This document shows positions 33,852 through 43,345 of a stretch of 64,000 nt of DNA, piece after piece. Each line of letters starts with the position of its first letter. Position 1 is the stretch's first letter. The position numbers and the translations under genes are program-made. This DNA is from Marinicella meishanensis (GTDB lineage Bacteria > Pseudomonadota > Gammaproteobacteria > Xanthomonadales > Marinicellaceae): the NCBI RefSeq assembly GCF_019931145.1, contig NZ_JAIOUV010000012.1, forward strand, positions 41,609-105,608, read 5' to 3'. A model generated the notes under the pieces. That model saw only the letters and a list, made by a program, of their open reading frames with translations, made no database searches and had not been told where the DNA came from.

Positions 33852-34472
33852 TCAGACCGCCGCTGGGCGATCGGTTTCGAAACCCGGAATCGGGCTGCAT
33901 AAATAATCTTTCAGTTGGGCGATTTCGATTTCCAACTGTTTTTGTTTTTTGTCCAGGATGCCATTGACGATCAAGCCAGGAATGGAAACCGCCAAACCCA
34001 TTTGGGTGGTGATCAAAGCCTGTGAAATGCCACCGGCGATGCCACCGGATTGGGAGAACAAAGACATGTCACCCAAGGAATCGAAGGTTTCGATCATGCC
34101 CGAGACGGTGCCCAACAGGCCCAATAACGGCGCCACCAAAACGATGGTGGTGATCAGCACACGGTATTTCTTGATTTCGCGGCCTTCTTCGGCAAAAGCA
34201 TCATCCAAATAACGCCGCAAATCGGGCAACGCTTTGGCGCGTAATTTCATGCCTTTGTGCAGCACCCGCACCAACACCCCTTCGTTGCTGGGCAGAATGC
34301 CTTTCATGTAGCGATAGACCATCACCCGGGTACTGCGCACCGAGCCCCGACGCAGGGCCATCATGCGGTAACCCAAGGTCCACCACAACACCAAAGTGGC
34401 GATGATCAAAGGCGGCATCACATAGCCGCCTGAGATGAAATAGCCTTGCAGTTGTTGAATCAAATCACTCAT
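33852..34472 (-). CDS. exbB: ExbB-type proton channel protein
   Basis: This 206-residue protein has three membrane helices (about 18-35, 110-135 and 155-180) and the MotA/TolQ/ExbB signature with LLGLLGTVSGMIETF and GISQALITTQMGLAVSIPGL. It is the short, canonical ExbB. The longer paralogue is directly upstream, so the locus has two ExbB-like subunits as in TtpC-type systems. Confidence 0.93.
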   Translation of the reverse strand: MSDLIQQLQGYFISGGYVMPPLIIATLVLWWTLGYRMMALRRGSVRSTRVMVYRYMKGILPSNEGVLVRVLHKGMKLRAKALPDLRRYLDDAFAEEGREIKKYRVLITTIVLVAPLLGLLGTVSGMIETFDSLGDMSLFSQSGGIAGGISQALITTQMGLAVSIPGLIVNGILDKKQKQLEIEIAQLKDYLCSPIPGFETDRPAAV

Positions 34473-34488
34473 GGTTCAATGCAATCGA

Positions 34489-35883
34489 TCAGGCAAAGGT
34501 TTTTTTGTACACGTTGATGGCCCGCAAAGCGGCTTTTTCCATGTCGTCCTTGATGCGTTCGGCCCAACCCGACAGGATGTTGCCAAACAACAAGGTGGGA
34601 ATGGCCACGGCCAAACCGACTTCAGTGGTGACCAAGGCCACCGAGATGCCGCCGGACAACAGTTTCGGATCGCCGGTACCAAAATCGGTGATGATGTCAA
34701 AGGTGGCGATCATGCCGGTCACGGTACCCAGCAGGCCCAACAAAGGCGCCACGGTGGCAATCACCAAAATCAACGAGCCGAAGCGGTTCAACTGACTGGA
34801 TTCATGCAGGATGGATTCGGAAACGATGTCTTCGATGTGATCGCGGTCGCGGTCGATGTTGCGCAGTGCCGAGAGCAACACACGCGAAGATGAACTGGAT
34901 TCTTTTTGCGCCTGTTTGATGGCCCCTTCGACATCCCGTTGTTCAATCTGTGAAACCACCCCGCCCAGCAATTTTTCGGTGCTGGCCGAAGCGCGGTGCA
35001 AGAAGAACACCCGCAAGATGATCAGCAACAAGGCAAAGGCGCCCAAACCGGCAATGATCCAGGCAATCAAACCGCCTGAATTGATCACGCTGATGATGGT
35101 TTTTTGTTCTTTTTCTTCGATGGCTTTGATCGAGGACTCATACAAAAAGATCGGCAACAAACCATTGGCTTGGCCTTGCACTATGCCAGCTGCGGCATCC
35201 GGATCGCTGTCTTGCCACACTTTGAATTGTTTTTCACCGGCCGGGGCCAACACCCCTGAACCTTGTGGACTGTGGCCATAAGAGGCGATGTTGCCCACTT
35301 TCAATACTTCACCACTGACTTGGGTACCATCGGTGAGAAAAAACTCACCGGGTTGGCTGGTGATGCTGGCTTGTGCTGAGACGGTCTGGTTGGCCAGTGC
35401 CACCAGGGTTTCGACCTTGCTCAGATCACTGACTTCGGTGTCTTCAGCGGCGGCAAAACCGTCAAAACCATATTCGGTCATGGTCGACTGGGCTTGGATG
35501 ATGGTGGAGGCCATCAAACCCTGGTTGTCTTCCACCGATTCGGCGTTGCGTTGGATGGTGTAAATCTCTTCTTCCAACTGGCTGGCCGTGGCTTCGGCAT
35601 TCAACAACTGATTTTCCAAAGCGCTGATTTGGCTTTCGACCTGGCGTTTCTCCAGGGCCGCTTTGATTTTGAATTCGGCCAAGCGGTTTTGGATGTTGTT
35701 CACCTGTGAGGTCAAAAAGGCGTATTCCTTTTTATAGGCCAGCAGCAAGTCTTCTTGGGCTTGGGCCGGATCGGCCGCTGGCAAAGCGGGTTCAACCACC
35801 GGGGTTTCGGCAGCGGTGGTCGATTCTTGGGCCAACAGGGATTGGCACACAAGCAATAAGATGATGATCAATGACTTTTTCAT
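34489..35883 (-). CDS. TtpC-like long ExbB/MotA/TolQ protein
   Basis: This 464-residue protein has a signal peptide (about 1-18), a periplasmic part with coiled coil (about 45-115), then membrane helices and an ExbB-like domain (about 270-455; LLGLLGTVTGMIATFDII, VALVTTEVGLAVAIPTLL). The same long paralogue, TtpC, is required in the Vibrio TonB2 system, where it joins TonB, ExbB and ExbD. It ends 16 bases before exbB and follows the DUF3450 gene by 15 bases. The family match is strong; the substrate of the system is not known. Confidence 0.86.
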   Translation of the reverse strand: MKKSLIIILLLVCQSLLAQESTTAAETPVVEPALPAADPAQAQEDLLLAYKKEYAFLTSQVNNIQNRLAEFKIKAALEKRQVESQISALENQLLNAEATASQLEEEIYTIQRNAESVEDNQGLMASTIIQAQSTMTEYGFDGFAAAEDTEVSDLSKVETLVALANQTVSAQASITSQPGEFFLTDGTQVSGEVLKVGNIASYGHSPQGSGVLAPAGEKQFKVWQDSDPDAAAGIVQGQANGLLPIFLYESSIKAIEEKEQKTIISVINSGGLIAWIIAGLGAFALLLIILRVFFLHRASASTEKLLGGVVSQIEQRDVEGAIKQAQKESSSSSRVLLSALRNIDRDRDHIEDIVSESILHESSQLNRFGSLILVIATVAPLLGLLGTVTGMIATFDIITDFGTGDPKLLSGGISVALVTTEVGLAVAIPTLLFGNILSGWAERIKDDMEKAALRAINVYKKTFA

Positions 35884-35898
35884 GACGGGGTCCTGGAA

Positions 35899-36696
35899 TT
35901 ATCTTTGGCTGGTGAAATTCAGCGGCAAGGTGAAATGACCTTGGCGAATTTGTTTTTTCAGGGAATCAAACAAGGTGGCCACAGCTTGCTTGTCGGCATC
36001 GCTTTCGAACAGTTTGAATTGCCAACCGTTTTGTTTGATGGCTTGTCCGTATTCGTCATCGCGGGTTTTAAAATACATCAACACGGTGCCCAATTTGGCC
36101 ACATCCACCAGCACCTGCTCACCATTCAAGGTGATGGTTTGTGAGTAGATGGCATTTTCTCGGGCCAAACGCATTTCATCTTCCAAGAAAGCCCACAGGC
36201 GGTTGATGGCGTGTTGTGAGGTGATCTTGCGACCAGTTAAATCGCGGGTGATGTCATCAATCAAGCTGTTGCGTTCTGCGTATTTAAAAGGAATGCCTTG
36301 GGCCACACCCTGCTTGATGGTGGCGGCCATGTTCAAGACTTGGGGGATCATTTGTTCCGAGTCCAGCCCCATGTCTTTGATTTTTTCTTGCAATTGCAGG
36401 ACATCGACCTGAGATTGTTTGATCTGCAGCTCTTTGCGATCAATGTTGGCTTCCAATTCAGTCTTGCGGGTGTTCAAATAAGACATGGACTGGGTGTGTT
36501 CGGCTTTGAGGATTTGCATTTCAGCCTGCAAGTCCTCCACTTGACCGCGCAATTCAATCAAATTATTGACGAGGGTCTCGGTGTTTTCAGTGGCGTTGGT
36601 CTGCGCCATCAATGGGCTGGCTGCCAAGGAGCCACAGATCAGCAAAGTCTTGCCGATCCAGCTGCGCTGAGCGTTTGGATTGGGTGTGCGTGACAT
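35899..36696 (-). CDS. DUF3450 family periplasmic protein
   Basis: This 265-residue protein has a signal peptide (cleavage near LMA-QT), a long coiled coil (about 40-110) and a C-terminal domain with SLIDDITRDLTGRKITSQHAINRLWAFLEDEM and MYFKTRDDEYGQA, typical of DUF3450. This family is regularly found as first gene of TtpC-type TonB operons and presumably forms a periplasmic part of the complex. The gap to the divergent beta-helix gene is 208 bases and should hold both promoters. Confidence 0.86.
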   Translation of the reverse strand: MSRTPNPNAQRSWIGKTLLICGSLAASPLMAQTNATENTETLVNNLIELRGQVEDLQAEMQILKAEHTQSMSYLNTRKTELEANIDRKELQIKQSQVDVLQLQEKIKDMGLDSEQMIPQVLNMAATIKQGVAQGIPFKYAERNSLIDDITRDLTGRKITSQHAINRLWAFLEDEMRLARENAIYSQTITLNGEQVLVDVAKLGTVLMYFKTRDDEYGQAIKQNGWQFKLFESDADKQAVATLFDSLKKQIRQGHFTLPLNFTSQR

Positions 36697-36904
36697 GGTT
36701 GTAGATCAATCGGTATTTAAGATGCGGCAAATTTTAGGCGGCGAATGTGACAGAAGCGTTACCAGCCGGTCATATTTTTTTATTTGCTGTATTTATAAGG
36801 AGTGGCTTTTGGCTTGTCACACAAACTTCATCTTTTGGTCACTTAACTGAAACAACCCGGCCCTAGAATTTCGGTTTTTTGAATTCTTATCAGAGGTAAT
36901 TTAA

Positions 36905-38677
36905 ATGAAATTGGGTAACATGAATCATGTGGTGAAAGGCGCCATCAAAGGTGCATTGATGGGTGGCTTGATGCTGACTGGCGCGGCCAGTGCCATCAAT
37001 GTCGACGAACACTTCGAAGGCGGTTGGTTCCGCACCGACGTGCCGGCTTCAACCGGTTGGATGTTGGATTACATCCCTTCAGGTCCTGAGGCTGGCGTGT
37101 TCTTCGTGACCGGTTATTTCTATGACGACGCGGGCAACCCATTTTGGGTGTCTGGCACCGCACCCGTGGTGGCCGGGCAGTCCACTTTGGAATTCGGTCT
37201 GTTGGAAATCGCCGGCGGTACTTTTAACGGCCCATCTGATGTGACCATCGAAGATTTTGGTGACATGACTTGGGAAGTGAACAACTGTCGCAGCATTTCA
37301 GTCAGCATCGATAACATCAGTTCTGATTTGGTGTCAGAGACCAGTGTCGCTTACGACGTGGTACCCACCGATGAATTGAACGGCACCTTGCGTGACGCTG
37401 CGGTTTGTCCTTACCAAAAAACCTTCTCTGGCTGTCCTGCCTTTGCCAGTGCCACAGCACAACCCAAAACCTGTGCTTTGTCTGGTACTTTGACCGGTGA
37501 TGTGACCCTGACCAACGACACCAACTGGGTGTTGCAAGGCGGTGTGTTCGTCGGTGAAGACGGCGGCACCACAGGTAACTTGACCATTGAGCCCGGTACC
37601 CGTGTGTTGGGTGTGACCGGTAATGATTTCTTGGCCGTACAACGCGGTTCAAAAATCTTTGCTGAAGGCACCGCCAATGCACCCATCGTGTTCACCGGTC
37701 CTTTCGCCGCCAATGACCCACAAGCCGGTGCCGGTAACTGGGGTGGTCTGGTGATCAATGGTCGTGCACCCATCAACATTTGTGATGACAACGTGCCTTT
37801 CGAGCAATGTGAAGACATCGGCGAAGGCGGCTCTGGCAACTTCGGCGGCAACATCCCCGATGACTCCAGTGGTGTGTTGAAGTACGTTCGTGTGCAGTTC
37901 GGTGGTTTCCGGATCAATGACGAAGACGAGTTGAATGGTATCGCCTTCCAAGCGGTTGGATCTGGTACCGTGGTTGACCACGTTCAAGTCCATGCCAACG
38001 AAGACGACGGCATCGAGTTCTTCGGTGGTACCGTGAATGCCAAGCACTTGGTGTTGACCGGCATCAAAGACGACTCTTTGGATTGGACCCATGGTTGGGA
38101 CGGCAAAGTGCAATACTTGGTGGTGGTACAAGACCCCGATGCAGCCAACGACAAAGAGCGTGGCATTGAAGCCGATAACTTCGAGGACAACAACGACGCC
38201 ACCCCGCGTTCACAACCAAGCATCGCCAACGCCACCTTCATCGGTGCACCGTCTGACAACAAAACCACCACCGGTATGGTGTTGCGTCGCGGTACCGGTT
38301 TCAACATGACCAATGTCATTGTGACCGGGTTTGAGAAATGCTTGGATCTGGATTCAGACGCCACTTTTGCCGCCGCTGGCACCCCCAACAGCTTGTCGGG
38401 CACTGCCACCATGGAAAACACCATCATCAGCTGTGCGCAAAATTTTGAAGAAGAGGACGGCGATGCCTTCACGGTTCAAGCTTTCTTCGACGCGCAAATG
38501 GGTAACCAAGTGGCCAATCCGGCTTTGGATGGCATCTTCCCCACCGACGCCACCCCAGGCGTGATGCCGATGGACGGTGACAAGTTCGGTGCGTTCTTTG
38601 ACAAAACCGATTACCCAGGTGCTTTCAAATCCAAAGCCAATGCCTGGACCAACGGTTGGACTGAATTTTTGGATTGA
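36905..38677 (+). CDS. Exported right-handed beta-helix protein
   Basis: This 590-residue protein has a signal peptide (about 1-30, ending GAASA). Residues 35-130 contain GGWFRTDVPASTGWMLDYI and NPFWVSGTAP, a Trp-rich domain found in secreted proteins of related bacteria. The remainder is rich in Gly, Asp and Asn and shows beta-helix-like repeats such as LTIEPGTRVLGVTGNDFLAV and HANEDDGIEFFGGTVNAKHLVLTG. It ends WTNGWTEFLD. It is divergent from the TonB operon, so it may be a surface or periplasmic binding partner or an enzyme acting on the receptor's substrate. CAGAGG precedes the ATG. A strong terminator follows, indicating a single-gene transcript. Confidence 0.75.
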   Translation: MKLGNMNHVVKGAIKGALMGGLMLTGAASAINVDEHFEGGWFRTDVPASTGWMLDYIPSGPEAGVFFVTGYFYDDAGNPFWVSGTAPVVAGQSTLEFGLLEIAGGTFNGPSDVTIEDFGDMTWEVNNCRSISVSIDNISSDLVSETSVAYDVVPTDELNGTLRDAAVCPYQKTFSGCPAFASATAQPKTCALSGTLTGDVTLTNDTNWVLQGGVFVGEDGGTTGNLTIEPGTRVLGVTGNDFLAVQRGSKIFAEGTANAPIVFTGPFAANDPQAGAGNWGGLVINGRAPINICDDNVPFEQCEDIGEGGSGNFGGNIPDDSSGVLKYVRVQFGGFRINDEDELNGIAFQAVGSGTVVDHVQVHANEDDGIEFFGGTVNAKHLVLTGIKDDSLDWTHGWDGKVQYLVVVQDPDAANDKERGIEADNFEDNNDATPRSQPSIANATFIGAPSDNKTTTGMVLRRGTGFNMTNVIVTGFEKCLDLDSDATFAAAGTPNSLSGTATMENTIISCAQNFEEEDGDAFTVQAFFDAQMGNQVANPALDGIFPTDATPGVMPMDGDKFGAFFDKTDYPGAFKSKANAWTNGWTEFLD

Positions 38678-38715
38678 TCATGGAATGATCTGACACAGGA
38701 GGTGTCAACTCAACA

Positions 38716-38749
38716 AGCCTGTGTGGTGAATGCCGCACAGGCTTTTTTT
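38716..38749 (+). terminator. Rho-independent terminator after the beta-helix gene
   Basis: An 11-pair stem (AGCCTGTG with CACAGGCT, extended by G-T, G-C and G-C pairs) has a six-base loop and is followed by seven T. It lies 39 bases after the stop codon. Confidence 0.93.
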
Positions 38750-38825
38750 GTTGGTTGGGCGTGCATTTGGCAATTTGTGACAGCGGCATTACAATGGATG
38801 GCTTTGTAGCTGAGAACAGGACTTC

Positions 38826-40703
38826 ATGCCGGGTGCCAGTTTAAAAGGTTCATTTGAGGTATTGCTGAAAACCTCGCTCATCTTGTTGGCTGGTTTGACA
38901 TTGTTTCTGCTCATGGGCAGTGGCTTCCAATGGTTAACAGATTTGTCGCCGATCAGTGAAGCCAAAAACGCTTGGTTGTTGGAACCATTGTCACTGTTGA
39001 TCACCTGGATGGTGTTGACCGTGTTGACCTTGCGGCCAGGTTTGTCCTGGTTGATCTTGGCTGCGTTGTATGGGATGTTGATGCTATTCAATGCCGAAAT
39101 GTACCGGGTGTTTGGCTTGGTGTTTTCACTGACTGACCTGAAACACGCTGCCCAAGTGTTGTTGGTGGCAGATGTTTGGGCCGATTATTGGCCGCAGTTT
39201 TTGTTGATGATCGGCTTGTTGTCGCTGATGCTCCTGGGCTGGTTCAAAACACAGCCGCATGCCAAATTGCACCATTACAGGTGGCCTCTGCGGGTGTGGA
39301 TGATGGTGGCTTTGCTGTTGTTGATCACACACCGCCAAACCGTGACCCACCAGCTCAACCGAACTTTATACATTGAGGGCCGTGCGCAACCGGTGGTTAT
39401 GTATGAATGGAACGGATTTCTATTCAGCACCTATTACACGGCCTTGGTGCGGCGCAGCATGCAAATGCCAGACGGCTACGATCAAGCACGCATCGAGGGG
39501 TTGTTGTCCAGACGCCCAGCAGATGCATCTTCCGCAGTGAGCAGGCGGCCAGATGTCATCATTTTTTTCATCGAAGCTTTTGCAGACCCCCAATCGGTTC
39601 AGATCCAAACCAACCAAGATCCAATCCAACATTTCAGGCATCGGGCGGCAGAAGGGGTGGCTGGGATGGTGATTTCTCCAGAGCAGGGTGGGCGATCGGC
39701 CAATCCGGAATTTGAGTTGCTGACCGGTTTGAGCATGCGTTTCATGCCTGACAAAGCCATCCCATATATGGATCAATTGGATCAGCCGACACCCTCTTTG
39801 GCCAGGGAGTTCAAGCGGCAGGGATACACCACCACTGCTTTGCATGTGGCGTCTTTGGACTTTTTCAACTACAAAAAAGTGTATCCACTGTTGGGCTTTG
39901 ACCACATCCGCACCTTGTGGCAACAGCCCGGAGTGGCCATGGATCCGGCCGGTCGGTACCCCTCAGAAATGGCATTGGTTGAGACCATCATTGCCACCAC
40001 CGAGGCCCATGATGAGCCGCAATTCATTTTCAGCTTTCCCAATGCCACCCATGGCTTTTGGACCTATGATGCCTATGACGATGGGGTGATTGCGGTGCAG
40101 GGAAATTACGCCAAAGACGATGCCGAAGTTTTGAAAACTTATCTCAATGCATTGCACGCTGCGGATCAGGCCATCGAACACTTGATTTCGCATTACCAAC
40201 AAAGCGATCAGCCAGCGGTGATTCTGGTGTTGGGAGACCACCAGCCAGGACTGCCGGTGTTCAGGCAGCAGTTGGCCATCGATTACCTGCAACGAATTGA
40301 TCGCACCAAGGACCTGTCAACGGGGCCATTGTTGCGTAAATTCTTTCGGCGAAAATTCAAACGTGGCGATCCACATGAGCCGGCATTTCAAGAGATGTAC
40401 CGCAAATCGCATCAAGTGCCGTATTTGCTTTGGCGCAATTTTGACCCCGATCCGCAGGTGGTCGACAGCAGCATGTTTTTGTTGGGGTCTCAGTTGTTGG
40501 CTGCGGCTCAAGTGGAATCCAGTTCGCTGTATCAATTGCTCAGTGACATCAATGCGATCAAGCCACCAATTCACAAACGCACGGTGCTGACAGAGCCAGG
40601 CCGATCGTTGATGACTGAATTGGAGCTCTTGCAATACGACATCATGGCCGGCGAACGGTATTTCATGTCCAGCAACCCGGAGCTGCTCTATCCCGACGGC
40701 TGA
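38826..40703 (+). CDS. LtaS-like sulfatase-fold membrane protein (phosphoglycerol transferase family)
   Basis: This 625-residue protein has five membrane helices in the first 175 residues and an extracytoplasmic sulfatase-fold domain (about 235-560). The metal and catalytic positions of LtaS/OpgB-type enzymes can be found: VIIFFIEAFADP (Glu), GGRSANPEF near residue 291, and LVLGDHQPG (Asp-His). In most family members the third-residue nucleophile is Thr (TSDSEF-type); here Ser291 occupies that place. The enzyme probably transfers phosphoglycerol or a similar group to an envelope glycan. AGGAC precedes the ATG. It is a single gene after the terminator at 38716. Confidence 0.8.
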   Translation: MPGASLKGSFEVLLKTSLILLAGLTLFLLMGSGFQWLTDLSPISEAKNAWLLEPLSLLITWMVLTVLTLRPGLSWLILAALYGMLMLFNAEMYRVFGLVFSLTDLKHAAQVLLVADVWADYWPQFLLMIGLLSLMLLGWFKTQPHAKLHHYRWPLRVWMMVALLLLITHRQTVTHQLNRTLYIEGRAQPVVMYEWNGFLFSTYYTALVRRSMQMPDGYDQARIEGLLSRRPADASSAVSRRPDVIIFFIEAFADPQSVQIQTNQDPIQHFRHRAAEGVAGMVISPEQGGRSANPEFELLTGLSMRFMPDKAIPYMDQLDQPTPSLAREFKRQGYTTTALHVASLDFFNYKKVYPLLGFDHIRTLWQQPGVAMDPAGRYPSEMALVETIIATTEAHDEPQFIFSFPNATHGFWTYDAYDDGVIAVQGNYAKDDAEVLKTYLNALHAADQAIEHLISHYQQSDQPAVILVLGDHQPGLPVFRQQLAIDYLQRIDRTKDLSTGPLLRKFFRRKFKRGDPHEPAFQEMYRKSHQVPYLLWRNFDPDPQVVDSSMFLLGSQLLAAAQVESSSLYQLLSDINAIKPPIHKRTVLTEPGRSLMTELELLQYDIMAGERYFMSSNPELLYPDG

Positions 40704-40763
40704 AAGCCAAACCCCGCACAATGAATCGTTGTTTCTGGACAGAAATCGGTTAGACTGAAAGAC

Positions 40764-41465
40764 ATGAGTAACACACAACACATTGGCATCGTGGGCTGTT
40801 CAGCCGAAGGCGCCGCTTTGTGCTACAAAACCATCTGCACCCAAGCACCGAAAGTCTTGGGCGAACATGCCCATCCGGAAGTGTCCATGCACACCCATTC
40901 CTTGGCCCGCTATGTGGCCTGCCTGGATGCCGGCGACTGGGCTGGGGTGGGTGAGTTGATGTTGTCATCGGCCCGCAAGTTGGCCTTACAGGGGGCCGAT
41001 TTTTTGATTTGTCCCGACAACACCATCCACCAAGCTTTTGGCCTGATTGCGGAACACCTGCCACTGCCGTGGTTGCACATCGCTGAAGTGGTGGCCAGCC
41101 AAGCGCAACAACGGGGTCACCAACACCCCGGCATCCTCGGCACCGAATGGCTGGTCAACAGCCAGGTGTACCCCGAACAACTGGAAGCCAAAGGACTGTC
41201 ATGGTCACGCCCAGCCGCAGACCAAATCCAAACCATGAGTGACATCATCATGCAGGAACTGGTCTATGGCATCATCAACCCCCAAGCGGTGGAATCCCTG
41301 CAACACACCATCGTTGATCTGGCCGAACAAGGCTGCGACTCCGTAATTCTCGGCTGCACCGAATTGCCATTGGTGTTGCACGCCGGCAACAGCCCCTTGC
41401 CCACGCTGAATTCAACCCGCCTGTTGGCCGAAGCGGCGATCCAAAGGGCGGTGGGCCCGCAATAA
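40764..41465 (+). CDS. Aspartate/glutamate racemase family protein
   Basis: This 233-residue cofactor-independent racemase homologue has both active-site Cys: LICPDNTIH near residue 75 and LGCTELPL near residue 193. The opening IGIVGCSAEGAALCY differs from the GxxGGM start common in YgeA/RacX, so the substrate could be Asp, Glu or another amino acid. The size matches the family. It is followed by a 780-base repeat-rich gap. Confidence 0.86.
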   Translation: MSNTQHIGIVGCSAEGAALCYKTICTQAPKVLGEHAHPEVSMHTHSLARYVACLDAGDWAGVGELMLSSARKLALQGADFLICPDNTIHQAFGLIAEHLPLPWLHIAEVVASQAQQRGHQHPGILGTEWLVNSQVYPEQLEAKGLSWSRPAADQIQTMSDIIMQELVYGIINPQAVESLQHTIVDLAEQGCDSVILGCTELPLVLHAGNSPLPTLNSTRLLAEAAIQRAVGPQ

Positions 41466-42248
41466 AAATACCAACGTTTTTTTACCTTCGCCACCGTTAT
41501 CCCGTGGTTCAACCAAGTTTTGAATTCAATCTTTTCTAACATCGCAATGATGGGCTAAGCCCATCCTACCCTGCTGGTCGATGTGTTTGATGGAATGATG
41601 GTTTCGCATCCAGGTTTCGACAACGCTCCAAATCAGTCCTCTGGAGCGCCGACTTCAGTCGGCGTTGGGTTTGGAATTTACTTACCGAAAACATGACACA
41701 GTATGACCCCCGTTCATCAACTTGACAGCATACCAACCAATGATGGCTGCGGCTTCAGCCTTGCCATGTCGTCGACTGAAGTCGACGCTCCAACAATTGT
41801 GCCAAATCATGCTTTCAGCATTTTTACGGCGTCATCCTGCGACTTGATCGCAGGATCCAGGTTGAAGATGTTTAACCAAGTTTTGCATTCAAATTTGATT
41901 AACAACGCAAAAATTGGCAGAGCCTATTCCTTCAAACTCTGGTTGTTTCATCAGGATTAAGGTTGTCAATAAACAGAAGTCCGTGGTCAGAATAAGCATC
42001 TTTGGAGCGCCGACTTCAGTCGGCGTAAAGGTGGGCTCGTGTCTCCATTATAAATTGTCTCAGTATAACCACAAACCAGCCAAAGATGGCTGCGGCCCAA
42101 GCCTAGCCATGTCGTCGACTGAAGTCGACGCTCCAGAGGAACAGTTATTAGGCTGGTGCTTCCAGCTCACTGTGCTGATCGACAAAGTTGTAGGATTGAT
42201 CCAGGCTTGCGTTAAAATAACGGACATACATCAGCAGTAAACAACGAT
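41466..42248. repeat. Gene-poor region with two inverted-repeat elements
   Basis: The stretch holds two elements, 41642-41792 and 42003-42135, each starting TGGAGCGCCGACTTCAGTCG and ending in the near reverse complement CGACTGAAGTCGACGCTCCA. Their right halves share GATGGCTGCGGC...CCATGTCGTCGACTGAAG. Short reading frames here cross the repeats and look spurious. I see no conserved gene between the elements. Confidence 0.85.
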
Positions 42249-42578
42249 ATGGCCATATTAATTGCAGGGGCCACCAAATGTTCCCTTTGCCAACAAGTCA
42301 TTGAAGCAGATCATGAGGTCATGATGTTCCCTGCGTTTATTCCAGAACATCACCGGTTGTACCGATACTCTGATGCCTCATTGCATCAGGCATGTTACCA
42401 ACGGTGTGCAGACCACGACGAACTGGAGGACTTGTTGGAGCGTTACTGGAAAGTGTATGACCAACGCCCCATGCCACCACCTGAAGCGGCCAAAAATTTT
42501 GATGCTTGGTATAACAACTCAAAAGAAGTCAAAATTTGGCAACAACAATTGGCGGCGTTTTGGGAACGCAACAGTTAG
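42249..42578 (+). CDS. Small Cys/His-rich protein
   Basis: This encodes 109 residues. CSLC near residue 11 and HQACYQRC near residue 47 suggest a treble-clef-like zinc site; the rest is acidic and Trp/Tyr-rich. No signal peptide is present. I do not recognise the family. There is no clear ribosome binding site before the ATG. It is followed by the GFA-family gene in the same direction (56 bases). Confidence 0.65.
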   Translation: MAILIAGATKCSLCQQVIEADHEVMMFPAFIPEHHRLYRYSDASLHQACYQRCADHDELEDLLERYWKVYDQRPMPPPEAAKNFDAWYNNSKEVKIWQQQLAAFWERNS

Positions 42579-42634
42579 CAGAAAAATCAACAGCACCACC
42601 AAAATAAACAGCACGCTCATAGAGGAGACCAATC

Positions 42635-43075
42635 ATGAATGACAAAACCCAATCCGGCCAAGGCCATTGCCTGTGTGGTCAAGTCACTTTCACTGCCCAT
42701 CAGATGGGCCATCAGGTGGGGGCTTGTCATTGCCAAACCTGTCGCCGTTGGGGTGGTGGGCCTTTTATGGAGGTCAATTGTGGACCTCAGGTGACCTTCC
42801 AAGGGGCCGAGCACATCACCGTCTATGATTCTTCCGAGTGGGCCGAGCGGGGTTTTTGTGCCCACTGTGGCAGCCACCTGTTTTATCGGCTCAAAGCCAA
42901 CCAACACCACATGGTGCCGGTGGGTTTGTTTACTGATGACAGCGGACTGACTTTCGATCAACAGGTGTTCATCGACGAAAAACCGCCGTATTACACTTTT
43001 GCCGACGCCACCCGGGAAAACCTGACTGGCCCCGAGCTGTTTGCCAAATACAGTGGTGGCAATGCGCCTGAGTGA
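42635..43075 (+). CDS. GFA-family zinc protein
   Basis: This 146-residue protein belongs to the glutathione-dependent formaldehyde-activating-enzyme (GFA, Mss4-like) family. GHCLCGQVTFTAH, CHCQTCRRWGG and FCAHCGSHLFYRL provide the zinc ligands. Members are usually small cytoplasmic proteins of uncertain activity; the formaldehyde link applies to only a few. GAGGAG precedes the ATG at a good distance. Confidence 0.92.
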   Translation: MNDKTQSGQGHCLCGQVTFTAHQMGHQVGACHCQTCRRWGGGPFMEVNCGPQVTFQGAEHITVYDSSEWAERGFCAHCGSHLFYRLKANQHHMVPVGLFTDDSGLTFDQQVFIDEKPPYYTFADATRENLTGPELFAKYSGGNAPE

Positions 43076-43087
43076 TTGGGTTGTGTG

Positions 43088-43345
43088 ATGGGAAAAACGC
43101 ATCCGCGCACTTGTCCCTGTTGTGGTTACATCAGCCTGAATGTTGGCCCAGGTGGTTTTGCCTTGTGTCCGGTGTGCAACTGGGAAGATGATCCGGTACA
43201 ACAAGCAGACCCGGATTATGAGGGTGGGGCCAACGGCTTGAGCTTGCGACAAGCCCAGGAACGATACCTGAATGGGTATCGGAGGCAGAATTATACGCCA
43301 AAATTCATCCAAGACCCGGCCTGGCAACCCTTGGTAGAGGAATGA
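43088..43345 (+). CDS. CPCC-family cysteine-rich protein
   Basis: This 85-residue protein begins MGKTHPRTCPCCGYISL and continues FALCPVCNWEDDPVQQADPDYEGGANGLSL. This is the pattern of the CPCC family (PF14206), small proteins with one predicted zinc knuckle pair and unknown function. The ATG at 43088 was chosen over a TTG four codons upstream. Its stop overlaps the start of the next gene by ATGA, so they are translationally coupled. Confidence 0.88.
   Translation: MGKTHPRTCPCCGYISLNVGPGGFALCPVCNWEDDPVQQADPDYEGGANGLSLRQAQERYLNGYRRQNYTPKFIQDPAWQPLVEE

Noticed and set aside
41703..42240. Two open frames between the racemase and the Cys-rich gene
   Set aside because: They run through the inverted-repeat elements and share only repeat-derived sequence.
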